A stretch of 64,000 nt of DNA, from positions 117,501 through 181,500 of the forward strand of contig JAMWET010005075.1 of NCBI GenBank assembly GCA_024036415.1, written 5' to 3'. Of the stretch, positions 40,001 through 52,076 are shown in pieces. The translations under genes and the position numbers were made by a program. Under the pieces are notes generated by a model. The model was not told the origin of the DNA. It saw nothing but the letters and a program-made list of their open reading frames with translations, and made no database searches. This DNA is from Prochilodus magdalenae. Its lineage: Eukaryota; Chordata; Actinopteri; Characiformes; Prochilodontidae. How positions within the stretch are numbered: the stretch's first letter is position 1; every line of letters starts with the position of its first letter.

Positions 40001-41809
40001 AGTGACTGCTGGTTAGAACAATCAGGAGCAAACCATGTGAGGTATATAGGACAGTGCAATTACACATAACTAGAAACATGAGGCCTGAAAAAGTGGCCCA
40101 AAAGCCAGATCTGATTCTAGTATAGTAGCAAATATTTTCTCACATTGTTTAGCCCTATATAGGTGCAAACAAATGTCCAGTGTGAATTGTATTGAATAAT
40201 GTCATGGCCTTGTTTGTACACGCAGGTCTACTATGCAAATGAGGAGTTTGGTATGAACAGTATTGAAATGGCTGGAGGTTATTTCCTTATGGCGTATGTC
40301 TTCATCAAGCAAGAGAAGCCTGACATCGCCAACTCCCTCTACTCACAAGTACATCAGTAGTATTCATCTTATTTATCCCATTCAGTCAGCCTTACATTCT
40401 AATGTGTTTTTTGTGTGTAGGTTGTCAATACATGCCATGCTCACCTGTCTAAGCTAGTGGAGCACCACAGTCAAAGTAAAACTCAGGGGGAGCAGCAGTT
40501 TGGTAAGCATCCTTTTAGGCCAGTCTCTGGTCTATGTATCCATTTTCCTTTCCCCTTAAAACCTAACCATAACCCAGCATCAAAACTGAGATGATCTCAC
40601 CAAAACAGGCTGTATGTGTGAAATATGTGGGTGTCTGTTGCTCTGGAAATCAGTGCAGTCCCTGAATACAGGATTATGAGATGTAAGTGTTCAGCAAACC
40701 TCTAAATGAGTTTTGATTCCACATTGAATGGATTTTGTTTGTAAAGGAAGAAGATAGAGAATAAGGTCACGAGGATATATTTAGCATATCCTGATGCTAT
40801 ATCCCCCCAGATCTGCTGCACCTTACCAACAGGCTGACTAAAACCATCCCTCACACAGCTTAAAGCATGTGTGCGTGCATGTCTGTGTGTTTTCCTGCTC
40901 CAGATCTCTCTCTGTAAGCTTGTTAAATGCAGTTGTGGAATGACATAGTTCCTCCCCAGCTTGGCTGTGCTGAGAATAGTGTGTGTGAGGATGCACTGTT
41001 CACCCACTTCTACTGTATGCACTAAGCTGCTGATTCTGGACAATCTTGAGGCTGACCTGACCCCAGAACCGGAAACAGCAGAGCTAGAGCATGGTCTTGT
41101 GCCACATTTTGTTTACTTAGCTACTGACTTCAAGGTGTGCAGCTGTCAGACATGATCATCTTTCCTCTGTGCTTTAGCATCTAATCCATTTGCATCTACA
41201 GATATATGGTACATACAATCATAGAGCACTCTTCGTTTATTTACTTTCTAGTCAACATTGCCATTAAATACATTTGAGGATCCTTTTGCATCCTTAAATC
41301 CTTAATCATTTTGCATAAGAAATAGGAAAATCAAAAACTGGAGAAAATGAGCTAAGAGAATTGGAGCTATGCAAGTGCTGGTAGAACTGTCTTTTTCAAA
41401 CAAATAGTACTTTTATAGCAAATAGCTGGAGTACATTGTAGATAAAAAGTCAGAGATGATAGCTCAATCGTTGTTGCAGTTTGTGTTGGTCATTCTCTAG
41501 CCCTTCCTCAGTGATCACAGGATGCTTCCCACAAGACACACTTGGTTGGATAGTTTTGGTTGATAGGCTATTCTAAGGCAAGCAGGGACGCAAGGTGTTT
41601 AAAGACTCCAGCAGCACTCATACCAGTGCAACACACAGTACTGCAACCACCACCACATCAGTTTTCACTGATGTGACCAAAATAATACCTGCTCTGTGGT
41701 GGTTTTAAGTGACTTCAGACCATTGAAGAACTTTGAATGAATAGAGACATAAGAATATGCAAAACAAAAAAAGTGCATCTATATGGGAAGTGGAGCTAAA
41801 GTATCATAT

Positions 41810-41889
<80 letters not shown>

Positions 41890-42440
41890 TATGTATACTT
41901 GTTTTGACTGGAAATTATTTGTAAGGTGGTCTCTGTCATTTGCGCAGTGTTGAACAGGTGTCTATTTTTGTGCTTTCAGATGAGGCACAACTTGCAGAGG
42001 TGGATCAGATGTTGAGAGTGATATTGGAGGCTCAGCAGCAGGGTGCAAAAACACATCCTGCACTGTCTCACTCACTTGCTCAAACTTCGTTGCTGTGTCA
42101 CTCACTTGCCATGCTCTGGTTCCTCTGCAACAACCACAATAAGGTAGCCTGCTGACCATAGAGCCCTATATTTAATTTACATCACATTAACAAATACTTA
42201 TTTACTTTTACAATCAGTAACTTAAAACATATATATGCTCACTTTCTTTGGTATGAAAATACATTGACTAGGTTAATATGTACACAGTGATAACAGTAAA
42301 TGCTTGTAGAGGTGTGGAGCAGAAGTAAAGATGAAGTACTTTGTTTGCCTAGAGTACTAGAGTTGCCCTCTACTGATGTGGTTTGAAAGCATTACTAGCA
42401 CAAACAATGTAGCCATATGTATTTTTCGGAGAGAGAGAAT

Positions 42441-42472
<32 letters not shown>

Positions 42473-45400
42473 GAGAGAAAGAGAAAGAGAAAGAGAGAGA
42501 GAGAGAGAGAGATCTTAGGCACTGCTGTGGTCTGCGGTGGTGTGTCACAGTTCAGCCCCATAACTCGTTTAACTGCCTCCTAAGCTATCTGAAGTGTCAG
42601 AGGGAACTGAGGACACTTGCATAACAAATGCTAGTTTGTTTGTTTGACTTTTTTCAACCTAATCTCTTGCATTTTCTATTTTTTTAGCATGAAAAAAGTA
42701 TGTGTTCCTCTGCTTAGTAAAAAAAAAAACACACAGGAAGCTAAGCATCACCTGCTAAGTAGCTTCTGTTATAAGTGTGTTTTGTGTCAACAGATTTTCT
42801 TTCTCCACTAAGTAAGGGAAATTATTGTCTGTAGTAATTAATCATTCTTGCTATGTGACAAACAGTGATTGGTTTAAAAAAACATGAAGTACTCCTCTCC
42901 TGAATTTCTATTACAAAAACTACACTGGCTGGAGTTGTGCATAAATGCGTATATATGATCCTACATAAGCTTTTCTAAGCTAGTGACTTTGATACCACAT
43001 TAAATTGTCAGCTCTCCCTGGTTGGACCTAGTGACCCTACTTCTTGGGCTGGCCAGCCTAAGCCATTTGCTTTGGCTCTCTGAACCCCATGAGATTATAC
43101 CCTTCTTGTCCCAATTTGTGACTCTGGGATTGACTCTAACCATAAACTAAATCCATCCTGATGTCTTTCCCCAATATATCTTGCCCATAAGAAAATACGG
43201 ATTCAGTGAAACCGTCTTATATTACAGAACATGGCAATGTGATATAAATAAATCACCACAAGAACGATCAGTTACTTTGAAAAAGTTATGTAATGCAGTA
43301 TCCTTTTTGAGTTAACTTATTGTTGTATGAACTACTTATTTCTTACTGAAGACCATATACACATCTAAGACCCAGTGCATTGCTCTATGTATGTCTATGC
43401 TTTGGTCGTCTAGTCTAGTGTAAGGATTAGCACTAATGGCTAAAGCCAAAGAGATAAAGTCAACTAGCTTTGGTGTGTCACTGGTCATAATGGGATTCAA
43501 ACTTCCTGAGGCTCACAACTAAGAGCTAAACTCCAGACCAGATTAGCCTGATATTTGGTGTTCCCAGAAATAACCATGCTTAGTAAATCAGTTGTCACTT
43601 CATTTAGATGAATAATGTCATGTATCTACACCATACGGTCAAGGGTCCAGGTGTTTCATTCCCACACATTGCTAACAGACGTATAAAGTAAAGCACATAG
43701 GCGTGCAAACTCCCTAAACAAACACTGCTAGGAAAATAGGTCATACTAAACAGCTGAGTGACTTCAAATGTGGCACTGTCGTAGGCCATATTGATGCCAC
43801 CTTTGCCTCAACTTAGTTCATGATATTTCTGCCCTGCTAAATCTGCTTTGCACTGTAAGTGCTAATATTTTGAAATTGAAGGGACTAGGACCAACAACTG
43901 CTCAGCTAGGAAGCAGTAGACCACGTAACCATCACAGACCTCGGCTGCTGCATGCTAAAGAGTGTAGTTTGTAAAAAATAACCTATAATCTGTGGCATCA
44001 CTCCTTACAAAGATCCAAATACCCTCTAGAAGCAACAACAAAACAAGAACTGTGCATTGGGAGCTTCATGATATGGGTTTTAACGGCTGCATACAAGCCT
44101 ACTATCACTTTGCACAGTGCCTCGCATCAGACTTGACAGCAATGGGAGTGTTCTCTAGGGTAATCATTGAATATTCACTATCTGGCGGTGTGACGGACGA
44201 ATCTGGGTTTTGGCAGATGCTAGGAGAATGCTACATACTGGAACACATAGTTCCAACAGTAAATTTTGGTGGAGGTGGGATAATGTCTGGTGCAGTTTTA
44301 GAGGGCTAGGCCCCCTAGTGAAGGGTAAACGTAATGCCACAGAATACAAAGACATTCATATATTATCAAATTATACATTATATTATTATATGTTAACAGC
44401 TTTGTGGAAAGAGTTGAGCTGACTGTGCATGACTGTGATCCTATGCACAAAGCCAAAGACATGGTTTGATACGTTTGGAGTGGAGGAACTCCAGTGGCCT
44501 GCACAGAGCCTTGACCCTATTGTCTTTGAAAACCTTTGGTATAAAAAGAACATTGTGAGTGAGTCCTTCTCATCTCTTAGTCTGACCTCGTAAATGTTCT
44601 TTTGAATTATTGGGCACACATTTCCATAGACTTCCTCCAAACTCTTGTGGAAAGTCTCTGCAGTAGCGTGGAGGCCAACTCCATATTAATGACCATGGTT
44701 TCGGAATGGGATATCCAGCAAGCTACAACCCCAAATTACACAAAGGTGGGAGAGTATGGAAAATGCAAACAGATCGTATGAACCTAAAGATATGTTTTGT
44801 CTGGTCAAAGCCATTTTATCTGTTATTTTGTCTAATTTTTAATGCAAATACGTCTTAAGGTGTGCAGCGCTACAGGGGTCATTGTCACATTTTTTTGTTT
44901 TCACAATTCTCCACCCTCTCCTCTCTATTGGGGATGGATACCACAGGCATGTGGTCTGTGGTATTGCATTGTCTTGTTGCCAAATGCAGGACTAGAAAAC
45001 ATGTCAACATATGCTCTAAGATCTTAATGTACTTTTCTGCATTAATGCTGCCATTACAGAAATGTAAATAAGCTTTTCCCAGGGCACTGACACACTGACC
45101 CCTTTCCATGACAGACCCTGGCTTTTGGATGATCCTTTTCATCATTGTCCCAGAGCACATGGCATCGAGTTCCTCCAAATAAGATGTAGAATATTAATTT
45201 GGCTGACCATAACAGACATTTCCACTGTGTGATGGTTTATCCCAGATGTCTCTGAGCCCAGAGAAGTTGATGTTGCTTTTGGACATAGGTAATATAAGCT
45301 TGTTTTCCCAGTTTTAAGTGGCATTTATGAATCTAGCTCCGTATTATAGCGTGTGACAAAGGTTTGCCAAAGTAATCTCTTGCCCATGGGGTTATATCAG

Positions 45401-45602
45401 CTATCATTGGATGACGGATCTTGATGCAGTGCTGTCTAAGGGATCAGGGATAACAGGTGCTCAGCTTAGCCTTCCTTCACCCACTGAAATTTCTCATGAT
45501 TCCTTATGCCAATATGCCAATCTTTTTTTGTTTTGTTGGTTTGTTTTTTGTTTTTTTTTTTATTTTTTTTTGTTTTTTTTTTTTTTTTTTTTTTTTTTTG
45601 TT

Positions 45603-45650
<48 letters not shown>

Positions 45651-45657
45651 TTTTTTT

Positions 45658-45695
<38 letters not shown>

Positions 45696-46631
45696 CCAAT
45701 CTTTATGGAACGCTTTTCTTTTTTTTTTAAAGCATTTAATTTTCGCACACATTTGTTGAGAACCCTCCTATTCAGGAGAGGAATACTTTATCTTTGCTCC
45801 TCAAAGACCTTTCGTGAGTACTGCATTTGTACCAAATCATGATCATAATCACCTGTCAGAAATCACAGCATTATTTATTTATTTACTTATAGCTCATTAC
45901 TACATCTAAATTGCCCATGTCCCAACCTTTTTTGGAATGTTCTGCAGGCCTGAAATGCAGAAATTAATGTATATTAACAAATTAAGTGAGGTTGACCAGA
46001 TAAAACATGACATATCTTGGGTTCATACTGTCTGCAATCATTTTTCTACACTGAACCAACCTTTTCTGATTTGAGGTTGTAATATAGCAGTGTAGCAAGG
46101 TGCCCACATACTTCTGACGCTGTGTTGTATGTGGGGTAGCCTAAACTCATTTTGTAGTAGTGTAAATACCGCCACTATCGCCACATAAGATTAGGTAAAC
46201 AAAACAGGAAGTAGTAACTTTGTTAAAGATGCTGAGCCAGAGTAACAGCACAGGTGAATGTTACATTAGGACTCTTAGCCCAGGATCCTTACTGGTAGTG
46301 TTACGCACTTGCCTATGCAGGAGATTGATCTGTGGTCTGCCATGTGGAGCACGCTGTTATACACTACCCTATAACAACCTTGACAAGAAAACGAGTGAAT
46401 GTTGACAGTAACTGTCCACCCCTACTTTGGTGTCTAGTGTGTGATATTTGTAATGCTGTCACTTGCATGTGTTTGTTTGTTTGTTTGTTTTAGGCGCTGG
46501 ACTTCGGACGAAAGGCCATGGAGTTTAGCCTGCAGTGCAAGCAGGACAGTCTGGCTGAGTCCATCCAGTGTCTCATACAACAGGCAGAAAAACACTTCAA
46601 CGCCCAACAAACAGATATTACTCATTGCTAA
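37045..46631 (+). CDS. zmynd12: MYND zinc-finger protein ZMYND12
   Basis: Coding exons: 37045-37157, 38086-38227, 38417-38588, 39324-39493, 40226-40348, 40421-40502, 41980-42143 and 46494-46631. All introns are GT-AG and the phases join to a 367-residue frame (the human protein has 365). The N-terminal MYND finger spans residues 18-55, with Cys18, Cys21, Cys29, Cys32, Cys38, His42, His51 and Cys55 as likely zinc ligands. The rest is helical, with TPR-like repeats: LHRNLGRLYTALGNYHSALLHF (about 184-205) and EFGMNSIEMAGGYFLMAYVF (from about 206). In mammals ZMYND12 is an axonemal protein working with TTC29, and its loss gives malformed sperm flagella. A polyadenylation signal AATAAA is at 46848-46853. 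The last intron (4.35 kb) is full of transposons. Confidence 0.93.
37158..38085 (+). other. zmynd12 intron 1 with GA repeat and Tc1 remnant
   Basis: A degenerate (GA)n tract lies at 37311-37420. It is followed by a Tc1 remnant at 37561-37920. Confidence 0.85.
37561..37920 (+). mobile_element. Internally deleted Tc1-type remnant
   Basis: It opens with GTCCAAAAGTATCCGGACACC, close to the termini of a fish Tc1 group. Near its end, CTGATCTCACTAATGCTACT and GTGGCCGAATGCCATCAA match the coding strand of the C-terminal part of a Tc1 transposase gene. The catalytic region is absent. The right terminus is not recognisable. Confidence 0.55.
41480..41811 (+). mobile_element. Miniature element, family B, partial copy
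   Basis: The blocks CTAGCCCTTCCTCAGTG, AATAATACCTGCTCTGTGGTGGT, ACCATTGAAGAA and ATATGGGAAGTGGAGC occur in the order of a known fish repeat. The last three match the right half of the complete copy at 52331-52893 (CTGTGGTGGTCC, ACCACTGAAGAA, ATATGGTATGTGGAGC). The right end is lost at the (TA)n array. Confidence 0.6.
41812..41883. repeat. (TA)n microsatellite
   Basis: About 72 bases of TA alternation in zmynd12 intron 6, about 100 bases before exon 7. Confidence 0.95.
42429..42512. repeat. (GA)n microsatellite, interrupted
   Basis: About 84 bases of GA repeats with GAAT, GACA and GAAA interruptions in zmynd12 intron 7. Confidence 0.95.
44726..46079 (-). mobile_element. Second Tc1 element, inserted in the first
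   Basis: The termini are CAACCCCAAATTACAC at 44726 and, inverted, CAACCTCAAATCAGAAAAGG at 46079. Both are flanked by TA (44724-44725 and 46080-46081). The right terminal repeat contains TGCAGACAGTATGAACCC and a downstream CATTCCAAAAAAGGTTGGGA that echoes the terminus, as in IR/DR Tc1 elements. The transposase is on the minus strand and fragmented: a frame at 44885-45178 contains QKPGSVM and, further on, NGSINAEKYIKILE, which is characteristic of this family between the catalytic Asp residues. The poly-T block at 45526-45695 interrupts it. Confidence 0.8.
45517..45704. repeat. Poly-T block flanked by a 9-bp duplication
   Basis: About 170 bases of nearly pure T (45526-45695), with GTTTTGTTGG and occasional single G, C or A interruptions at its left part. 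It is bounded by CCAATCTTT at 45517-45525 and again at 45696-45704. Read on the minus strand it is a long poly-A. The flanking repeat suggests a retroposed poly-A tail rather than simple slippage. The poly-Lys and poly-Phe frames across it are not genes. Confidence 0.75.
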
Positions 46632-48663
46632 CCAATACATTCAACACTCTAATTCTAATACGCCCTTAAAATTAACCAGTACACTCAACACAGGCCTCTG
46701 ACTCAGCACTAACCATAACAAGCTTGGCAGTCATTGATTTAACACTCACTTATAAACTCAACAGGCACTCAACCTCAACACAAATATGTACACAACACGA
46801 CACATTCAATATTATCTTATGTAAATACTCAGTAACAATGTAAACACAATAAAATTATACAGTAAGCTGATCTAGCATCATAATGCTTTGTAGAGCATGA
46901 GTTCCTGACATGCTTTATGTGTAATTATTGATTAGTAGCTGCTCTGGTGTTATGAAATCAGAATGCATTGAAATGATGGTGGTGTTAAATAAAGACACAA
47001 GCCTCATGCTAGTTTTTTTCCATGTTCCAGACATTTTTAAAATGTCTTTATTATTATTAATATTATTAATTATTATTATCATAACACATAACATCAATGT
47101 TAGAGTTCTATTACTAGTAGGTTCCCTAGTATTAAATTATACAACATTGCTTGTGTTTTTGGCATTCAGGAGGAACGTCTTACTAAAAAAAAAAAAAAGT
47201 CATAAAAACAATAAAAATAAGGAGAAGAAGAAGAAAAGAAAGAGGCGGTGAAGTGTGAAGTCTTTCCCTTTTACATCCTGGAGAGCAACAGAACTAAACT
47301 GTTAGCAGCATTAGAAATAAATAGTTGTTTTTCTTACACTCTGATTATCCAATGAGTAAAGCCCATCCTCTCTTTATCAGAGAGCAGGGGTTTTTCCGAG
47401 TGGTACCTTGTCAGTCAGAGTGTTCATCTGATTGATCAGCTGGTGTCTGATCAGGTTTGGCATTAATGCATTCCAACTGAATTCCTGGTTTTACTGAAGA
47501 GTCCTTTAAGATTGGAGTTTAAATTACAGGATTTTAGATTGGTGCCCGGGTTAATACCTTAAGCTCAGGAATCTTGTCTCATGTTTTGGGAATTCCATAA
47601 AGTAGCATTATGACCCTGCTAATGGTTCCTGCTGCAGAGAGACGGAGATGGTGAGTGTCTCCGGTTGCTTGGTTACCATTCACTCTTTCTGAAGGGTGAT
47701 GGAATGGTGGGACACATCACACACAGTACATCAAGTCACAACACGGGGGTGGGGTGGTGACGGGCCGGTGTGGATTGTGTGCGCTTCAGCCGTTACATGC
47801 TTTAGTTAGTTGAACAGTCCTGCTAAAACCTGCCTTTTCAGTCTCCTGCTTTTAAATAGTTAAATTTGTTTTGTTGTTGTTGGTTGACACACATTATAGA
47901 ACTCTGCCTAGGATGGACGTGTCACATGATAACAGGGGAGGGATTTGATCCAGGCTGCTTCCCTGAGTTTAATCTGAATACAGTCTCAATGTAAACACAA
48001 CTCTTCCGAAGTCTACTTCAGCTCTAACTTCACCTTTGGAAATGTAAACTGCTTTATCCGAATTCTCTGTGTGCAGGCGGTGAGATGTGAAGGTGAACTC
48101 CTGATGTAAAACCACTTTCAGATCGAGGTGAATTCAGCTTGTGAACAGCCAAAGAAAAAGAGTGAGAGAGAGAGGGAGAAAGAGAGAATAGGTGACCAAA
48201 AGGTGAAGACAAAGGGCCGAGTTATGGTTCTAAAACGTTTTTAATACCTCATGTCATAGAGTTTACAAACTGCATCTCATGTGTATGATTAGAAAGGAAG
48301 TCAAGAGTAGAGGAATTCAGCTCAGCCACTGCTGGGCAGGACTCCGAGAACTTCTAGCACCCATTTGAGTTGACAGTTCATTTTTTTTTTATTGATGTTG
48401 AACAATGAAAATTGATTCCAAACAGGTAGCTCGTGGAAGTTTAGTGTTGACAAAAATGGTCAGCCTTTTGGGGACGCAGGTTCTAATTAGCATTCATAAT
48501 ACATCTAGTCGTTCTATACAACTCACTGGTCAGATAGCAGAGCAGTGGAGAAGATGCTAGCACATGCAGGTCGGTATGGGTATGAGTGAGTGAGGACTTG
48601 GCAGTGAGAACAGCTTCTGGTTTTGAGGTATATTTAAACACAGCTTGTTTTTTTCCCCCTGCT

Positions 48664-48696
<33 letters not shown>

Positions 48697-50584
48697 TCAG
48701 TACATCTTCTCCCTGACACACAGTCTGTCTGACCGGCTCAGAGAAGCCCTCTTGTCCATTGCTTTAAAATGGGGAACAGCAGGTACTCTAAAATGGCCGC
48801 CTCATTAACTGAACTGTTCTGTGCTCCTGGTTGCTGTGGGTGGAACATGCTCTTAAAGGGGTAGATCAACAGTCTAAATACTGCATGTATTTTTTATGCA
48901 TATGCTGAAAAGAGAGAACATGCGGATCCAGTGCTCAGTAATCAGGTCGATATCAGCAAAATATGCTTAAATCCGATATCTGTTGGGGGGTTGGGTGTTT
49001 GGGGATGCTTGAAGAGCACACTGTGACGTGATGTTTCCTAGTGGTGTATTCCTTCCGGTGGGATTGTAGAGTGTTTTGAGTAGGTTGAGCATGATTTTTA
49101 AAAATAGAAGGAAGGGGAAGAAGAAAAAAAAAAAACAAAAAAAAAAAAAACAAGAAAAAAAGGATGTCGAGATTGTGAACCAACCCTTGCATCCGCATTT
49201 TGGGCCTTCTTCAGACTGCTAGCCTAAATAGCATGTCCAAATCAGACCTTACACTGTCTTTTGCACCACTTGCGATGCGACAAAAAAATGGCAATGCCAA
49301 ATCTGGATTGACGGAAGTGCTGGGATTTGCTTTATAGTTACTGATACCTACAACTCATGCAGATAGGCTGGTGATGTCTGGACAATAAAAAAAAAAACAC
49401 AACGATTTGCCTGCTGTCTTTACATCGTCTTAGACACTCACATAAGTGAGCTGCTTAAATGGTATGAGATGATCCTCACAGTTTCAATATAAAAAAGGGA
49501 TAAACAATAAAATGGCATCATCCTATTGTTAGTCCAGTTCTCCAGTCATGTGAATTCTTCTGTAATGAATTCATTAGTACAGGACAGATGCAAAATCTGA
49601 CCTTTTGAAACCTGTGAAGTGAGTTCACTGAGTAAGGACTGAACGACAGTGACTCACTGCCAAAAAATTGATGACTAATTGCTGATACACAGCCAGCTCA
49701 TTTTTTCTACTCAAATTCTAACTCTTCCCACTAAACCTCAGTAACCAAGTAAAACACTACAGCTGGAGTGGCATAGCGACAGATCTTTGTGCTTGTGATG
49801 AGGAGTTTTATTAAATACAGACAACCACCAAAGCTAAAAACATGGTGAACGGATTCTTGCCCAGATGTACAGATGTCGGTGAGTCCACTGTAATCAATAG
49901 AGAATATATACAGCTGTTCCAGTCTTTCTCTGTATGTGTTGAGTGATAATGCTTAGGTTTGTGTTGGTTTTTTTTTTTCAGAGGGTGGAGTCACCTGTTG
50001 GCAAGGCAAATATATTTAATGGGTTAATTACGATTTGTTTCAAGTTCTCTCTCCACACTTAACCATCGCAACACACTCCACAGCACGTTCAGCAAGCCAT
50101 TCTCACTTCTCACGTGTTTTGGACTGTGCGTCTCTGCATGTTTCCTAATTCGGCCTACCTGGATGCCTTTTCGTAACTGATGGTTTGACCATTGGAAAAA
50201 GTCTTCTCCAAGTAAAACCACTCTCCAATACATTGCACCCTGAACTACAGTAGCAACCACTCACTCGGCTAGTGGCTAAAGCTTGGCTGGAACCTACACT
50301 GCAGCTAGTGCACAAAAACTTGGCCAGAATGGACACTTTACCAAGTGCTCTTCCATACACTGCAATACGCCTTTGCACAGTCATTGTCAGTGGAACGTCA
50401 GGGGAGCAGCCTCAGACCAGCAGGGGTTTACATGGTGGGTTAGTATGACATGTATGTGTTTGACCCGTGTATGCGTTGTGTACATGTGCTGTATATCTGT
50501 ACTGTGTATGTTTGCGCATCTTCAGTGTATGTGTGTGTGTGTGTGAATGTGCTGATGTGTGCATGTAGTGGCTGTTTCGTCAGC
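46632..50584. other. Tail-to-tail spacer between zmynd12 and rimkla
   Basis: It contains the 3' UTRs of both genes and no other recognisable gene. The zmynd12 signal is at 46848-46853. A possible rimkla signal on the minus strand is TTTATT at 49807-49812, about 770 bases past the rimkla stop. There are A-rich runs (47185-47200 and 49125-49165) and a (CT)n tract at 48664-48696. Confidence 0.6.
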
Positions 50585-52010
50585 TCACTCAGTCAACAGT
50601 TTAATTTCCTTCGCGAGGAGGGAGTTGATGTTGTAGGCAGGATCAGCTGCACTCGGGGCATGGCCTATTTCGGTTAGCTCTGCCTCGCTCTCGCTGGAGG
50701 TGGAGCTCGTACTCATGGTGCTGACGGCGTCAGGGATGGCACAAGTAGCGACAGGTGGGCACACCTCCGGTGGGATACATACTTCGGTGGGGATGCACAC
50801 CTCAGGCTCGCTGCTGGTCTCGCTGGCACTCGACACTACGGACAGCAACGACATCTTGCGGTTGAGGCGACTGGGGAGGAGCGACAGGGCGTAGTCTGCC
50901 ACGATGCCGGCCACGTCCATTCCGCAGGCCTGGTCGAAGGCGATGAAGCCCACGTTGGCATTGGCCTCGCACACCACGAAGGAGCCATCGTTAAGCTGTA
51001 GCAGGTCGATGCCACAAACATCCATGCCCAGGATGTTGGAGACCTGCACAGCTAGCTGCTTGCCCTGCTCACTCAGAGGACACATCATGCCCACACCACC
51101 TGGGAAAACAAAGTACGAGTGTAAGATAGGTTTGAGGTGAGAGGAATGTAATATATGAATTCTGTAACCCTATCATCATCCACATATAGATGTAGAGAGC
51201 CAGCAGCAGTTTTAGGGCATGCCATGGTTTTAGACTTGTGTCTCATATTGGTTAACCACATGAATCTGAAAAAAGGTGCTTGTTGTACATCTGCCGTCAA
51301 AGGAATTACACCACGTCCCCTTTAGCATGTATAAACTTATTTGATCGAGTTCTGGCCATGGAGCTGGAGTTTACAGTCTGGGTAAGGGTTGTTGGCGAGC
51401 CTGCGGGCTCATTTAGAGTTCAACTCAGGTTGGCATAAATTTAATCATTGGTATCGATAACACAACAGGCGTCCCCATTGACATGTTTTGTGATGTTCGA
51501 TCACATTCATGCATGTTTACACATCAAATAAATTAAACAGAAGCATTGAAAAAGTAATGAAACGAATGCACACATGCATGCAACAACAGAAATAGACACG
51601 TTTGTGTCAGCAAGAGTAATGATTGTGCCCATTGCTGCTATTAGTCAAGAAAAACTAATGTAACTATTAACTGTCCTTAACTTTAGATATTACATTTAAA
51701 TAGAGAAAAAAAATGAAAAAATTCTCAGGAGACATTTAAAGCAGACTGTGTCATCAATGTAAAGTTCTGATCAAGGGAAAGGAGGTGATCAAGAAGGCAG
51801 AGGCAGCACAACTATAGTGCCAACTACTCTAAATTGATGTAACTGAACCAGGAAAAAATAAATAAATAAAAATAATAATTAAAAAAATTAAATAAAACCC
51901 TACTCTCATTTGGTAAGATATCAGCCACTGAGAACAATTTCTCTGTGTTACTGACTATTGTAGCCTATAGGCACCAGTGAATCAGTTCACACTACATGTT
52001 ATACATACAT

Positions 52011-52076
<66 letters not shown>

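Larger units (their letters stand above)
38589..41979 (+). other. zmynd12 introns 3 to 6
   Basis: Introns 3 (38589-39323), 4 (39494-40225), 5 (40349-40420) and 6 (40503-41979) hold no other gene. Intron 6 contains a partial miniature element (about 41480-41811) and a (TA)n array (41812-41883). Intron 5 is only 72 bp. Confidence 0.75.
43627..46129 (+). mobile_element. Old Tc1 element (outer member of a nested pair)
   Basis: The left end is TACACCATACGGTCAAGGG, and the right end, read inverted from about 46129, is TACAACACAGCGTCAGAAG. Between them the body follows a fish Tc1: ACGTATAAAGTAAAGCACATAG near 43680, an AATTTCTGCCCTGCTAAATC-type block near 43825, GGGAGCTTCATGATATGGG at 44061, VNFGGG near 44260, a GTGCATGACTGTGATCCTATG block (second Asp region) near 44425, and CTGGCCTGCACAGAGCC at 44494 (WPAQS). 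The frame is badly shattered, with large losses. The element is interrupted at 44726-46079 by a second Tc1, so its right end resumes after 46081. Confidence 0.75.

Noticed and set aside
45411..45842. Phe-rich (plus) and Lys-rich (minus) open frames
   Set aside because: They are produced by the poly-T block and have no coding character outside it.
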